A DNA stretch of 64,000 bases from Gammaproteobacteria bacterium (lineage in GTDB: Bacteria > Pseudomonadota > Gammaproteobacteria > SZUA-229), in assembly GCA_013041745.1 (NCBI GenBank), contig JABDRN010000026.1, positions 96,051 to 160,050 of the forward strand, in the 5' to 3' direction. The translations under genes were made by a program, and so were the position numbers. Positions 63,430 through 64,000 of this stretch are shown here, piece by piece (the stretch's first letter is position 1; each line of letters begins with the position of its first letter). The notes beneath the pieces are model-generated. The model ran no database searches, was not told the DNA's origin, and saw only the letters and a program-made list of their open reading frames with translations.

Positions 63430-63636
63430 TCAGATTAAATATAAGTGGATTATGGATTTCATCGCGAAGCCGAATATGCCCAGGCTCAGAGCAAAAAATA
63501 TCACAAACATGCCATATTTGCCGGCATTTGAGTCTTTGCTGAGTCTGTACAGAACGAATAACATGAAAAGCATCAGAAAAGAACAGCACACGATTAGTGA
63601 GACTTGTTCAAACTGCTGAATCGTAATGGTCGGCAT
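63430..63636 (-). CDS. DUF2788 family small membrane protein
   Basis: MPTITIQQFEQVSLIVCCSFLMLFMLFVLYRLSKDSNAGKYGMFVIFFALSLGIFGFAMKSIIHLYLI. Confidence 0.75.
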   Translation of the reverse strand: MPTITIQQFEQVSLIVCCSFLMLFMLFVLYRLSKDSNAGKYGMFVIFFALSLGIFGFAMKSIIHLYLI

Positions 63637-64000
63637 GTTGTACCCGTGCTTGTGATGTTTGTTCGCGTAATGATGCGTTAAAACTCTGAAAAAATATATT
63701 CGGAATAATGCCTGCAATAGTTCGTTTTTTTCGAGGAAAGCGACGCAGGGTAAATGACGGTTAATCCTGAAGACGCCATTTGAAGCTTTGCTATTAGTCG
63801 ATATTCAACGTCCAGAGAAAATCACTGGTCTTGACTGACGGTCTCTTAACGACCCAAAGCGGACGTTAATAAACCTTAATCTTTTTTTACAGTCAACTTT
63901 CAATGAGATCTGTCACTATTTTTTACAGTTATGCAATAGGATAAAAAGGAGAATATTGAAAAATCAATTAGATAGCTCTGTGGCCTGTATATTGCATAGT

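Overview
This window is a chromosomal segment of a gammaproteobacterium, inferred from conserved gene blocks: surE-pcm-yqaA-nlpD-rpoS, cysE-iscR-isc operon, rlmN-pilW-rodZ-hisS-yfgM-bamB-der, clpS-clpA/infA, and prfB-lysS. Most of it is ordinary core genome. The accessory or unusual content is: (i) an arsenic block (arsR-arsC-acr3) whose promoter predicts a leaderless arsR mRNA, plus a distant arsenosugar-type cluster (merA-like flavoprotein, ArsS radical SAM, two TIGR0428x glycosyltransferases); (ii) a 5'-truncated ClC chloride-channel gene abutting a nine-copy TTCACTA heptamer array; (iii) a 732-bp nested palindromic element between hom and yccA, with REP-like ends, a 60-bp near-perfect inverted repeat and an internal 27-bp perfect inverted repeat; (iv) an sqr gene with upstream palindromes and a convergent sigma-54 regulator; (v) an isc operon with two tandem cysteine desulfurases; (vi) cysE with no canonical start codon; (vii) a prfB programmed +1 frameshift site; (viii) several small intergenic repeat families. 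No CRISPR array, prophage, transposase or rRNA was seen. All product names come from reading translated motifs without database searches.
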